DNA from: Diphasiastrum complanatum
Taxonomy: Eukaryota; Streptophyta; Lycopodiopsida; Lycopodiales; Lycopodiaceae
Length of the DNA stretch: 64,000 nt
NCBI GenBank assembly: GCA_029204225.1
Contig: CM055109.1
Location: forward strand, 17,665,590-17,729,589
Direction: 5' to 3'
Shown: in pieces, positions 23,181 to 34,500 of the stretch
Numbering within the stretch: position 1 is the first letter of the stretch
Layout: the number at the start of each line of letters is the position of its first letter
Notes under the pieces: generated by a model
What the model was told of the DNA's origin: nothing
The model's database searches: none
Seen by the model: the letters and a program-made list of their open reading frames with translations, nothing else
Made by a program: the position numbers and the translations under genes

Positions 23181-23998
23181 CATAGTTGCAGCGAATTGCG
23201 ATTCGCTGGGACTGCGATTCGCGGGTCGCGATTCTTCGAATCGCGATTCGCGACCCAGAATCGCAAAAAAAAAAAAAAAAAATATTGGAAAAGTAGCTTA
23301 TTGCTGAAATTTTTTTAGGGGATCAATGGTCAAACCAGCGTTTTGCCTCTCATAAGTGCAGTAGATGAGGCACAAACAGATCTTATTTTCAGTAGCTATC
23401 CGGTTGTCATTTGCTCTGGTTTTCAATAAATGTTAATGCTACAGTTTGGACTATCAACTGTATGGATGATGATCACTTTTGCAATTGGTTCACTGGAGAT
23501 GTGAGTGCAATGTACATACAGTTGGGGGCATAAATATTGGGCCCTTCTCGGCGCGCATTTGGACCCCATTTTTATCTAAGGGGGGCGGTGGCATTTTTAT
23601 CTACAGTGTCTATATAGCAAGAAGCTCTAGGGGGTTCGGGGGACAGTAGCCCCCCGGGAAACGGGGGGTTCGGGGGGCGGTAGCCCCCTGGTGGGGGGTT
23701 TGGGAGGCAACGCCCCCCAACTGCGGGGTCCGGGGGCTACGACGGTAAGGCCTCTTCATGATTTGGCCTTCCAACTCCCCGAGTGAAAACACATTTTTTG
23801 GTGTTTCGCACCCGAAACAGTCGGCAAACTACAAAATCATAATCCCCTCGATCAGAGCTTTCATCTGATACCCATATTGCCTAAAAAAATTTCAAAAAAA
23901 AAAACAAAAATCGATTCTACACGATTCTGGGAAAATCCCGAATCGCGAATCGGAATCGCGATTCTGAATCGCGATTCGGGAATCACGCTGCAACTATG
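23181..23998. mobile_element. Non-autonomous hAT-like DNA transposon, 818 bp
   Basis: Perfect 13-bp terminal inverted repeats CATAGTTGCAGCG / CGCTGCAACTATG, flanked by the perfect 8-bp duplication ATTAGAAT. Inside both ends lie clusters of GAATCGCGATTC-type palindromic motifs (23195-23262 and 23915-23975), reminiscent of the subterminal transposase-binding repeats of hAT elements. The middle contains an A-run (23265-23281), ordinary AT-rich sequence and a G-rich tandem repeat (about 23625-23740). No transposase-like frame is present, so it would depend on an enzyme supplied elsewhere. Perfect termini and duplication suggest a comparatively young insertion. Assignment to hAT rests on duplication length and CA-starting termini; no homology search was possible. 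Confidence 0.88.
23625..23745. repeat. G-rich degenerate tandem repeat inside the hAT-like element
   Basis: Roughly four units of 31-34 bp beginning at about 23628, 23662, 23692 and 23724, each starting GGGGTTCGGGGG or a variant and each ending in a C-rich AGCCCCC/ACGCCCCC half. Each unit can fold on itself, and the G-runs could form quadruplexes. Boundaries are approximate. Confidence 0.75.
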
Positions 23999-24006
23999 AT
24001 TAGAAT

Positions 24007-24548
24007 ATCTTTCATGAAACTAGTAAGAAATCAAGAAAATGCACAAAATGTGAAAAGTTTCACCATATAAAAATGTAGGTAGTAATGTCCATTAAATGAT
24101 CATTCATTACATAATGACTTAAGCTAGAGCCTGATCAGGCTCCTATGCGAAGGAATTGGCGCATGAACTACCAAAACACAAAAGCCATAGCTCTCAAGAA
24201 GATAACCTCCCAAATCTCATAAGAGGAAGCTCAAATCAAGTGAATGTAGAAGAGCTTCCAAATTTAACATGACCTTAGCTCTTTATAGTGGGCTTTTGTG
24301 CCTTAATACGAGTTTGGCACCTTATTGGGCTAAATTGGGCCTCTCCACCATTACTACAAAGCCCACCATTAACAACAATAGCATGGTTGTTCATGGCCAC
24401 TTATTCACTGCATTATAAAACTAGTGCAACTCTAGCTTAGCACCATGGCTATATTTAGCAACATTTGTTATTGAGCACATGGGCTAATTACATGTAGAAT
24501 ATGACAAGATTAATGCAACTTATTGAGTACAAGAGAAGGATACATTAT
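24007..24548. other. Intergenic stretch, nothing recognised
   Basis: Non-coding DNA between the hAT-like element and the LRR pseudogene; no inverted ends or protein motif seen. Confidence 0.4.
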
Positions 24549-26790
24549 TTGATATCCAACCGTCCTGCACGATGATGAATTTCAATATATGGAGTTGGTG
24601 GTTGTGGAATTGGACATGGAAGTAAAGGAAATCCACAAAGGCCTGGATTTCCATCAAAGCTCATGTTAGTAAATGTATTTAGCTTTGTGGAATAAGGGAT
24701 CTTTCCAATAAGCTGGTTATTTGAATGGAGCCTATGAAAGCATTTCTTGATAGATTCAGGTTGTGAAGTCTAATTAATTTACCCATCTCAAAAGGTATGC
24801 TGCCATTAAAATGATTTCCTAATAAATCAAGAGACACCATCACCTTAGGCACATATGCAAAATTTAATTCTTCCCCCTTGGAGTCAATTGGCGTACAACA
24901 GATTCAGGGATTGGTCCATGTAAATGATTTGACACAAAGTTTAAGTTCGAAAGTCAGGAGAAATTTCCAAGAGATGATGGAATACTTCCATGAAGTTGAT
25001 TGTAAGATAAATCAAGGAAAGCCAAAGAGAAGCCAAGATTTCCTAAGCTATGAGGAATAGGTCCTTGAAGTGAATTGTTAGAGAGATCCATATATTTAAG
25101 AGAAGAAAGATTTCCAAACGATGGTGGAATAGTTCCTTGAAGTGAATTGTTAGAGAAACCAAAGAGAGGGTAAGATTTCCCAAGCTCCGAGGCATAGTTC
25201 CTTGAAGGAAAGTGCTAGAGAGATAGAGATATCCAAGAAAGGGAAGATTTCCCACTGACGGGGGAATTATCCCTTGCAAATGATTGTCAGAAACATCAAG
25301 GTATTCAAGGGACTGAGTAAAGTGAGAGCTGGAGATGCTTCCCTGAAACTTGTTTACTGAAAGGTCGAGCAAGCTTAGTTTTGGAGAGCTCCAAAGACCA
25401 GCTGGAATTTCTCCAGAGAAATTGTTGCTCCACAAACTGAAAAAGATGAGGCTTGAACAATTCCCGGAAGGCTGCCTGAGAAACTGTTCTTATCCAGTCT
25501 AACGTCCTCTAGCTTCCCTGCTTTGCATATGGTAGAAGGGATCTCTCCTTGCAGTAGATTGTAAGATACGTCCAAATACATCAAAGGAGACGTGGATCCA
25601 AGCATTTGAGGCATCTGTCCAGAAAACAAATTATTAGAAAGATCAAGGTGTGTTAATTGTGGCAATTGGGTGATAGCTCCATGCATTTCTCCATTTAGCT
25701 TGTTTCCTCTCAAGGCCAAATACTGCAAGTTCTGTCCGAAGTGTTGCGGGAGCAGCCCTGTGAAGTTATTTCCTGACAGATCAAGAAACGTTAGATTCGG
25801 CATGCGCAATTCTGCAACACTGGCAGGTATCTGTCCGGTCAGCAAAGTATTATATGACAGGTCTAAGTGTACTAATGTTGTTTCGAAAATCTGCGGTAGC
25901 TGTCCTTGCAAAGTGTTTTCAGAAAGATTGTTCCCACTCAGATCTAGGCTTTGCAGCTGGGCTAAATTCCCGAATCCAGACGGCAAGGCACCCGAGAAGT
26001 TGTTTACCTGGAGATGAAAGTATCTCAACTGCCGCAGATTCTGAATGCCATCCGGAAGAGAACATCGTAGATGATTGACGCTTGGATTCAGAGAATGGTG
26101 GCTCTGACACGCAAGGAGCTGTTGAGGAAAGACATCATCGTCCAAAGAATTATTGCTGAGATTGAGAGAGGTAAGATTGGGCAGCTGGCAGAAACTCGCA
26201 GGCAGAGGCCCATATAATCCCATTTTGGAAAGGTCCAGTTGTGTGACGAGCCCTGTGGCCACGCACACCCACGTACCCACGCGAGCCGCGTACTGGGATC
26301 CCAACCCCAGTCGCCTAGCCACCCGCCATCCGTCTAACCCCCAAAAGGGCTGGTACCAGGGGATAGAGGATGTCGAGAAGCCCCAACTTATATATGGGAG
26401 AGTTCAAGGCAAGCAGTTACTTATGGGACATTGAGAATTCTCAAGGCCTTCTCTGGGCGCTCAAGCCCACGGCACTTTCCTGTGCGGCGTGGCTTGCAAC
26501 TAATCATTCTGCAACAGAGCCTTGTGGTCTTGTCACATGTAACGCCGGACCAGGTGCAGGGAGAAGCATCGGAAACGCGCTATTCACTCAGAAACCCGTG
26601 ACGATCCTCAACATGCTTTATGGCACGGATGAGCATGCTGACTTGAGGAGACGCCATAGCAGAAGAAGGTGAAGGTGAAGGTGAAGGTGCAGGTGAAGCT
26701 AGAGAAGGCGTATGCAGAAGAAGCTGCAGCGCTGCTATGTACACAGCAACTGCCATCGACTAGCAGAATTGGTTTGTTGGGCAGTGCGTG
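24549..26790 (-). pseudogene. LRR receptor-like pseudogene (copy B)
   Basis: Degenerate duplicate of the gene at 1-2631, aligning from its 5' leader (GTTGGGCAGTGCGTG shared) to the codons after the C-terminal LRR cap. Damage relative to copy A: the start codon region (about 40 bp) is deleted near 26772; a 258-bp insertion lies at 26259-26516; about 48 bp are lost within an LRR near 25928; a 10-bp deletion near 25470 and a further deletion near 25150 shift the frame; blocks of about 480 bp (near 24890) and about 118 bp (near 24726) are missing. LRR motifs remain obvious (NLTSLNLSNNSL, HLDLSYNTLLTGQIP). At the frameshift site of copy A this copy keeps the ancestral frame. Its 3' end reads through to a TAA at about 24545 after HHRAG. 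Confidence 0.92.
26248..26527. mobile_element. 258-bp insertion in LRR copy B with 11-bp flanking duplication
   Basis: Compared with copy A (about 2360), sequence 26259-26516 is extra. It is flanked by GAGCCCTGTGG (26248-26258) and GAGCCTTGTGG (26517-26527), an 11-bp direct repeat with one mismatch. The insert is richer in G+C than its surroundings, has no long inverted ends and no poly(A) tail. Possibly a small non-autonomous element or filler DNA. Confidence 0.6.
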
Positions 26791-26796
26791 TTTTCA

Positions 26797-27930
26797 AAAA
26801 ATGCAAAGGGATCAACAATAATTTCTATTTCAAGATTCTTCCTGCACATTTTTTATCATTGATCTAGGGTCAGATGAAACCTACTTTCGTTCTGTGTTTG
26901 CTCATCTGATACCTGCAGGAATCACAAAACTCACACAACCACTATTCGAAAAACGACTACATTGAGCTTCCGGCTGGTCTTCATCCATCCATGGATCCTT
27001 ACACATTTAAATGTTTAGTCAAGTTATATGAAGGACATTAAAGACCTGGCCATCTTCAACAACTTCAACAAATCTCCATTTTGAACAAGTCTGCAGAAAT
27101 ACACTATCTTTGCAACAGTCTGCAGAATTGAACAATTTTTTGCACAGTTCGCATTTTTTTGAGTCCCGTCTACTTCGAAGAAATAAAAGGTTTAAGCTCA
27201 TTGTCACATTTTTCCAAAATGCAAAAAATACGAGAAATGCGACAACTTGCGCATTCCAACGACTTCGAGCTGTTTGACCGAAACACCGCCAAGGCACCGC
27301 CCAAAGGCACCGCAAGGAACCGCCAAGGCACCGCAAGGTAGCCAAGGCTCCGCCTAGCGACCGCAAGACTCCACAGAATACCACAGCAACTACGGTTGCG
27401 GTCAACATGAGGTTGCGACAAGCACCACCATATTAGTATCCCAAAGGAGAATCTGACTTATGTATAGCTGTCATTATAAGTCAAATACCTTCTAAGTACA
27501 ACGAAGTACTTAGTTAGATGTAAAGAATTTATTGTAATAAACTACATGGACGTAGTGTATAAATACATCTTCATCACGCACTCTACGTGATGCTCCGTCA
27601 ACAGAGCGAATGATATCGAGCATCCACGTTACGCCTCCATTTTTCTGGCTGTAACGGATTCAGTGTTGTTCAAGCTTTCATTGTAATATAGAAGCAACAC
27701 GTTCTATCATCTGAGTTTAACGTAGATGTATGATGTTGTGATTTGATTACACTCTTACTGCTTGTTCACGCTTGTTCACTCACTCTGATCAGATCACGAA
27801 CGTGACCGACTCCTTAGTATCTGATCAGATGATGGCTGTGGACGATGGCTGTATTTGACGCCTGAGGAACTTGCATTGTCATATTGCATTATCACTTCTT
27901 TACATTCTGATCTGAACTTCATACTCAAAA
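26797..27930 (+). repeat. Truncated copy of the element B LTR
   Basis: Parallels 12520-13680 with scattered mismatches and small deletions (for example around 26995 and 27170), including the TGTATAAATACATC TATA region near 27558. It begins with a short piece like 11810-11826 and is fused directly to the leader of LRR copy B. No primer-binding site or coding region follows, so this is a solo or fragmentary LTR. Confidence 0.85.
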
Positions 27931-27931
27931 C

Positions 27932-27932
27932 C

Positions 27933-27965
<33 letters not shown>

Positions 27966-27981
27966 CGCGCGCGTGTGTATG
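27932..27981. repeat. (TG)n(CG)n(TG)n microsatellite
   Basis: About 50 bp of uninterrupted alternating pyrimidine-purine, including about 16 bp of pure CG alternation, 340 bp past the 3' end of the CSP41a coding sequence. Confidence 0.95.
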
Positions 27982-28317
27982 TTGACAACAAGGAGTTTCT
28001 ATTGTAGACAACCAAAACGTTGAAAGATGTGTGCAATGATTGAAATAAAGGGTGAGACGGAATGCATTCCACTATTGTTATTGCCAAAACTGGTTATAAA
28101 ATTGTGTTTGAACTTCAAAACATGATGTCAAATCACCTAAGTAAACAACATCTTTCTAGCAAATTATTATATTGTTTAAAATGATAATGATTTAATCAAT
28201 TATCAAATAAATAACTGCTACAAAAAATGCATACAAATGCAAAATTTGTTTCTAAAAAACTATTGCAAACACTCAAAAGTAGGGCTGCCAAATCAAGTGA
28301 TCAGCATATAACCATAC

Positions 28318-28500
28318 CTAGATTGTGACAGGCACTTTCATAGAGTCAAGAATCTTATCATCAAGTTCAAATTTGATATCTTTTTTATGCCTACCATTGG
28401 TGACATAAACTTGAAAGCGTGCTTTAAGATCCTCACTAAGATGAGTTTTGCTTTTCCAACCTAGCTTTTCCTTTGCAGCCCTTGGCTCTGCATAAAAGTG
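28318..28500 (-). CDS. CSP41A: CSP41a exon 6
   Basis: Acceptor ...TTTACAG; codes [19 protein letters not shown] to the C-terminus VPVTI and TAG. Too short to appear as an ordinary open frame; recognised from family conservation. Confidence 0.95.
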   Translation of the reverse strand, partial: HFYAEPRAAKEKLGWKSKTHLSEDLKARFQVYVTNGRHKKDIKFELDDKILDSMKVPVTI

Positions 28501-31500
28501 CTGTAAACAACATCACGTTCATTAACAAATGTGAACAAGCTATATGATAAACCCGATTTTAAGTTCTTCAAGGTTCAAACTAAAGTTTGAAGCAACCAAG
28601 ATGAGTTTCTTTTGTCTTAGAAGCTTCTAGTTAGTGCAATAGCTTTCTTCTCTTAAGTCAATCTAATTTTGTGAGTTTAAAAACGTTAATTTGACCTCTA
28701 CGTGATACGTGGGTTGGGTTTATTTTGGACCTGTCTATTATTAATTGGTCTCTTGGATACTTAAAAATGAAAGCTATTGTTGGTAGTCGAATAACAATAT
28801 GTTAAAGACCATAAATTGAACTATAGCAATGTTTATTAGGATCCCTCTATTATTAATTAATATATCGGACTTCCATGATTGAAAGACACGATCAAGGAAT
28901 CATAATCAAATAAGCATCTGCGAGAACTTAAATCAAGCTATACAATTGAAAGACAAATGACGAGTAGCTCAAATTAGCATATAGCTAGCTTAGCATTGTA
29001 AGAGATCAAGTTTATCTGATTTGCAGGAATCCTTCATCAAACAAGCATTTAAGACCGCTAAATATTGAAATAAACATATGAAGTGGTACATTAGTCGCTC
29101 TAGAAAGATATCTCATTTACATCACTGAGAATGTTTAGGTTTGACATAAGAGACTTAAGGTCTGCAAAAGGCTTGGCTGCTTTGGCTAAATCGTAGGATG
29201 GTGGCTTTGATGTACTAATAGAAGGACAAACAAGTACTTTTTTTCTGCATCATTTGCAGATCAATGATATGTCAAAAAAGACATGCAAGAAAATGCTGAC
29301 ATGACCAAAAGGACAAGAAACGAACACTGCAACAGAACCCACTTCAAACCTTTAATAGGAATACAAGGCAAGCACATCACTCCATTGAGGCATGAAGGAT
29401 TTTGAATGGATAAATGGGCATCACCTAGGATAGCAACGCCATACAAGTGATTCATTTGACACCTACACTATCAAGTAGAGAAGAAATTCTTATGTTGATG
29501 GATTAAATGATCTACCTGCAACACGAGAAATTTGGGCCCCAGAACCAATTACAATCGGTTGTGGACGAACTCTTACTAATAAAGGTACAAAATGGAAGAG
29601 ATAAAACTAAAAACACAAGAAGGATGTAAACCAAACAAGAGAGACATTGTGCAAGGGGTTTGTCCAAATGGGCAACTAATCCCCCAACAAAAACATAAAA
29701 TCAAATAGTGAGAATGTGAATATAAAGTGGAGAAGGTAAGTATAACATTTGGAGAAGAGCAAGAAAGAAGACAAACAGCTCTCAGCTTGGGGATAGTGGG
29801 ATGAAGGAAGAAGAAAACAAGATGCAAAGAAAATGCTAAGCAGTTTGTTTAGAAATAAAACATATACACGAAAGAGCAAGGGTTGAGGCCATCTTGGAGG
29901 AGAGAGCATCTGGATTAACAGAAAAGAGACTGAGGAGCATTTCTTGGAAATGATGGAAGAAATGGAGAAGACAAGGTGGCAATAAGGGAAGGTGAGGACC
30001 ATTTTTAAGAAATGGCGAGGGATAAGACAAAGAGAAAAGAATGTTTGGCATGTTTGGTCTCTTTATTGATGAATTAGAAAGTTCGATAAGATGGTATGGA
30101 GACCAAAATTCATAACACACGGTTTGCTCCTCTTACTTGAATATGCAAATGATCTATTGCTAGCAAAGGATAAGGCTAATTCAGGGAAAAAAAAAATTAA
30201 GCGACTTCGTAGATTATCTAACAAGGTAAGTCGATGTGAATCAGACCATAGGTTCAAGGGATCAAAAAGTAAACATCAGCTGAAGAAAAAAACTTAGAAA
30301 TTGTCTCCTCATATGAATAAATAGGGCAAGAATTCGAGAATCATTACACGTGAAATTTGAGTAGATAAGATAGTAACAGGAGCTTTATAGGCTTTCATTA
30401 GGCTCCTTTTGGTGTGAGTTTCTTTTGATTGATCTATATTTTGAATTAGCATGCTACCATCTTATATCTCGTCTACCTCCCAAGTTCTCCTTATTCACTC
30501 AACAAATGGTACGTGAAGCCTAAATCATAGTCATGCTCATGATATCAAGAATGTTTAAGCCGAATTTTTCACTCTTGCTAGAGATGTTGTATCCCTTGTG
30601 TTGTCCACTCTCCTTAACACCACTATAATATCTAGTTTCCCATCCTCTTGGTGCGGCAATATCATTCACCCAATGCAATCCACGAAACCAATGACCCCAT
30701 GAGACCTAGCAACCATCGCACCATTATGATTGACCATTTCATGCCTAAGCTCTATGGGACCATTCTTGAGATGGCAACGAACAGAGAGGCTTAGACTCGA
30801 CAATTGCATGCTATGGAACAGCCAAGCTTCAAGGCACGCCACTCTACTGCAGACCATATATTCGCTCTCACAAAAATCGTTGAGGCAACAAGAGTTAGGA
30901 AGGAACGATTCTATTGTTGCTTTGTTAACTTCAGACAACTTTTGAATCGGTACCACACCTTCACATGCTTTGAGCAATTGCTATGGCAGAAAACGAAAAT
31001 GCATCAACTCAAAACTTTGGTGTTTCATTGCAACAGGGATAATAGGTCTTCAGAATTGGATTCAATAACAAAACGCACAGATTCAACATCTCAATACACG
31101 GCTTCATACTAGTTCAACTAATAATCTACTTTTCAACCAGGAAATTTCACATGTTAGGAAAGATACGAAGCTGGTGGTGCAGTTACGTTAGCCTTCGATC
31201 GATGCCAAATGATAAGTAGACTGCAGCAATTCTTTTTATTTGAGAGATATAACTTCTTCTTCACTTAGCTACAAGAATGGATATGAAATTTCGGGATCGG
31301 AGACTTTCAAATTTAAAGCTTTAGATGAAAGACCATACGAAATCACTTAAGTTTTCATGTTTTGAATCTTGATCGGGACTCATGTTCTTCTAGGTTATGA
31401 ATGATTTCATGATCGATTCAATACATTACCAATCAATTGTAAAAGCCATGTTTGGAAATTCTATAATGGTAATATGCTAGTGTCAAAGATTTTTCCAAAT

Positions 31501-34500
31501 CCTTTTGTTTCTTCCATTGAAGTTAAAGAATTTTTTTGAATTTTGAGTATGAGAGGTATCATCTTGTTTTAAAGCCAAAGGTGCAATACATTGATGGGTA
31601 TCATAGTAGTTTTTTGAGTTCATTCTTTGAATACTGTACGTTGGAAATCTGAAGCAATAAGCAGACTATTGTACTTACTTTGATTGAAGAATTCGAGATA
31701 TTTTTCTTACTAAACTAACTTCATGGCGGGTAGAGCATAAGACAGAGTTGTTGCCAAGAAGTCAAATTGTCTTTAAGCAGCCTTACTGGTTTAGCCAAAA
31801 GGAAGAACATCAAATGGCAAACATGAAAATGTCTAAGTATGGGACAAACAAGACCTAATAGATCGTCGTAGGGTGTACCAATCTTTAGTTAACGAGAAGG
31901 ATGGTGGTATCAGCACATGTAGGTTGAACAAGTGAACCATCAAGAATTGTATCCATTACCTAGGATGGATCACCTTGTTGATCATCTTTGTGGAGCAAAA
32001 TATTTCACAACAAAAACGCTATAAGGACACTCTAAAGAACACACATAGTCCAAACTTCTCCATTTTTGGCCATGCACTTTCTATTACTTTGGCTAGCCTT
32101 GGAACACTAGTTTACATGGTTACTAACTTGGGACGTATTATTTGAATCTTCATATCTCCTTCCAAGTCATTTGAAGGGAGGTAGCTTTTGCATAGTTTAA
32201 ATAGCCACTAAGGCTATTCATTAGTCAATCATGAATTTGGAGTCTTCAGCTCTTTGTAGGGGAATGTATTGGGGATCTGCCTGAGCTATCGACATCCATT
32301 GATTTCATAAGTCTTCTTTGTTGGAGAATGCTTGTGAATGATTATTTTGCCGTTATTATGAATGCTACTTGCTATCTTTCATGCTAAATCTGCAGATACA
32401 TTCTTCTTGGTATTAGAGCACTTTCCTTCCTTGCTGAGAGTGCTAGTTTTTATCCACATTTGATGGATCTCCATTTTTTCTGGTGGACCTTTAGCAGAAA
32501 AAATTCCGCTAAACTTGGAGAAAAAAAATCAAATTTTTTTTGGGGGGCAGATTATTTCCGACGACTATTTTAAAGAACCGCAATCTTTTCTAGCAGAGCA
32601 TTTGTTTGTTGGCTTTCGATAGTCTTCTAAAGGCTTAATCGCTCTACTTTTGAGGCTATTTTCGACCTCACTTGCTAGTGTTTTAGGGCAGCACCTTCTG
32701 TTCCTCCTAACACCCTGTTTGGCAACGATTTCAACACATATTTCATTAGCAATTGTTTGCTAGGTTTTGGTGTACATTTTAGCCATTGCACTTTGTTGCT
32801 GCTACCTTGCTGATTTTTTGGGGCAGCATACTCACCTATTTCCAACGCCCTACTTCAAGGTGATATTGACATTTTTTTGCTGACTTTCGCTTGCTAATTC
32901 TTAGACTCTTTTGTAGTACATAATTTCCCTTATCTGGCAACTTACGTCCTTCTTGGAGCTATATTTGGGCAGATGGTTGCAAATTTATTGGTGGTCAGAC
33001 ACAAGTTGTATTTCAGCCTTGTTTTGATCACATTCCACAGTTGATCGTTGCTGCTTATCTCGATGCAATGCTTATATATCCATGTCTTCTTCCATATCTC
33101 GTCCTTTCATATATGGATTTTGTTATGTACTTATATTCCTACCGCAGTGTGAACACGTCGGACTTGTAAATTGTAAATTGTAAATATTAAAATGGCTCAC
33201 ATCGATCTGTGGTTTTTTGTAAAAATGTAAATTGGTAACTTGTTGTCCTGCATATATTTGGTATAGGGTATTGGATCTTAATTTAGAGGCTGCCGGACAA
33301 ACCTCCTAAGAAGTAGGAGTTGACCGGTCAATGGGACATGTGTCATATGCTCATTGGGACACTTCGTCCAATGCATGAGTAACACGGGTCGGACAGTCCT
33401 CCTACTCGCTCGCCAATGTGTCAGGGTACTGCCAAGTGGCAAGTGTCGATTGTGCATGGGGTTTGACATGTGTCGACGTTAGGAAATGGTCAGGGTTAAG
33501 TGGGTGCTTGAGGATTATGTACACGTGAGCCTAGAGAGAGGCGTTCCTTATGATAATTTATGCACCAGGTGGCTGGGAGGAGACTTAGCAACAGTGCTCT
33601 TGGGTGCTTACGTTTGTACCTTGTCATGTACTTTCAAGAGAATAAAGTGGACATTTGGTGCCTAAAAATAGCTTTGTAATATTTGGTATCAGAACAGTTC
33701 CTTTCCAAGATTGCGTGGGGTTTGGCATCACTTTCATATTCAGTTAGGGTTTATTGGACGCTAGGTGGGCCAGTGCCCTTCTATAGGAGTGTTTTTGAGC
33801 ATTTTGAGAGCCCTGAAGCTTACAGATTGGAGTCCTATGGTGGATTGTTGGTCCTTGGGCAGCCTTTGAGCATCTACTGTTGTCTAGCTTGCTTTTTCTG
33901 TTTGCTTTTGTAAAAATCAGCCTTCCTTAGATTTGTAAAAGTGTTTGTAACTTTTTCAATTATCGGTATCAAATCTGACAGTTTCTATAGTCTTCTAGTG
34001 GTAGGTCGCTAGTGGGGTAGAGCCTATTAGATTTCTATTCAGTGTCTTGTTTTCGAAGATTGTCAGTTTCAAACTCTTGTTTGCTGGTTTTTAAAGGAAA
34101 AGAGTTTGTGGGTTGCTAGAATTCGGCTATAAAGGATCTATTCTATCCAATTCTTTTAGGAATTCAGGGTAGTCCCTCTGTGTAGTTTGTTTGGGGTGAG
34201 AAAAGCTTATTTGTGCTTTGTTTCAAGTGCTTTAGTTGCTGGTTTTTCGCAGAATTTTGCAAGTTGCTTTGTATTTTCTAGCTAGTTTTTGATATGACAC
34301 CTTCTAGTGAAATTACACATGATTCTTAGAGGATCGATGCACTTTCTGCCAAAGTTGATGGCATGCAACTGATGTTAAAATACATCTTAGAGCAATTGAA
34401 GCCTGGCCATGCACCTGACAAAGTCAGTGGTATAGGAAATTTGGGTGGTGAGCCTGGTTGAACTGAAAGAGATGCAGATCTTGGCAAGACGCGCAAGTTG

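Noticed and set aside
23610-23792. Minus-strand Pro/Gly-rich 60-codon frame
   Set aside because: Produced by the G-rich tandem repeat inside the hAT-like element; no start context or homology recognised.
26300-26420. tRNA-like or snRNA gene in the GC-rich insertion
   Set aside because: No cloverleaf with matching acceptor stem and no convincing A and B boxes could be drawn by hand.
30666-30977. Minus-strand 103-codon frame in intron 5
   Set aside because: Antisense of the LINE RT relic, whose plus-strand motifs are clear.
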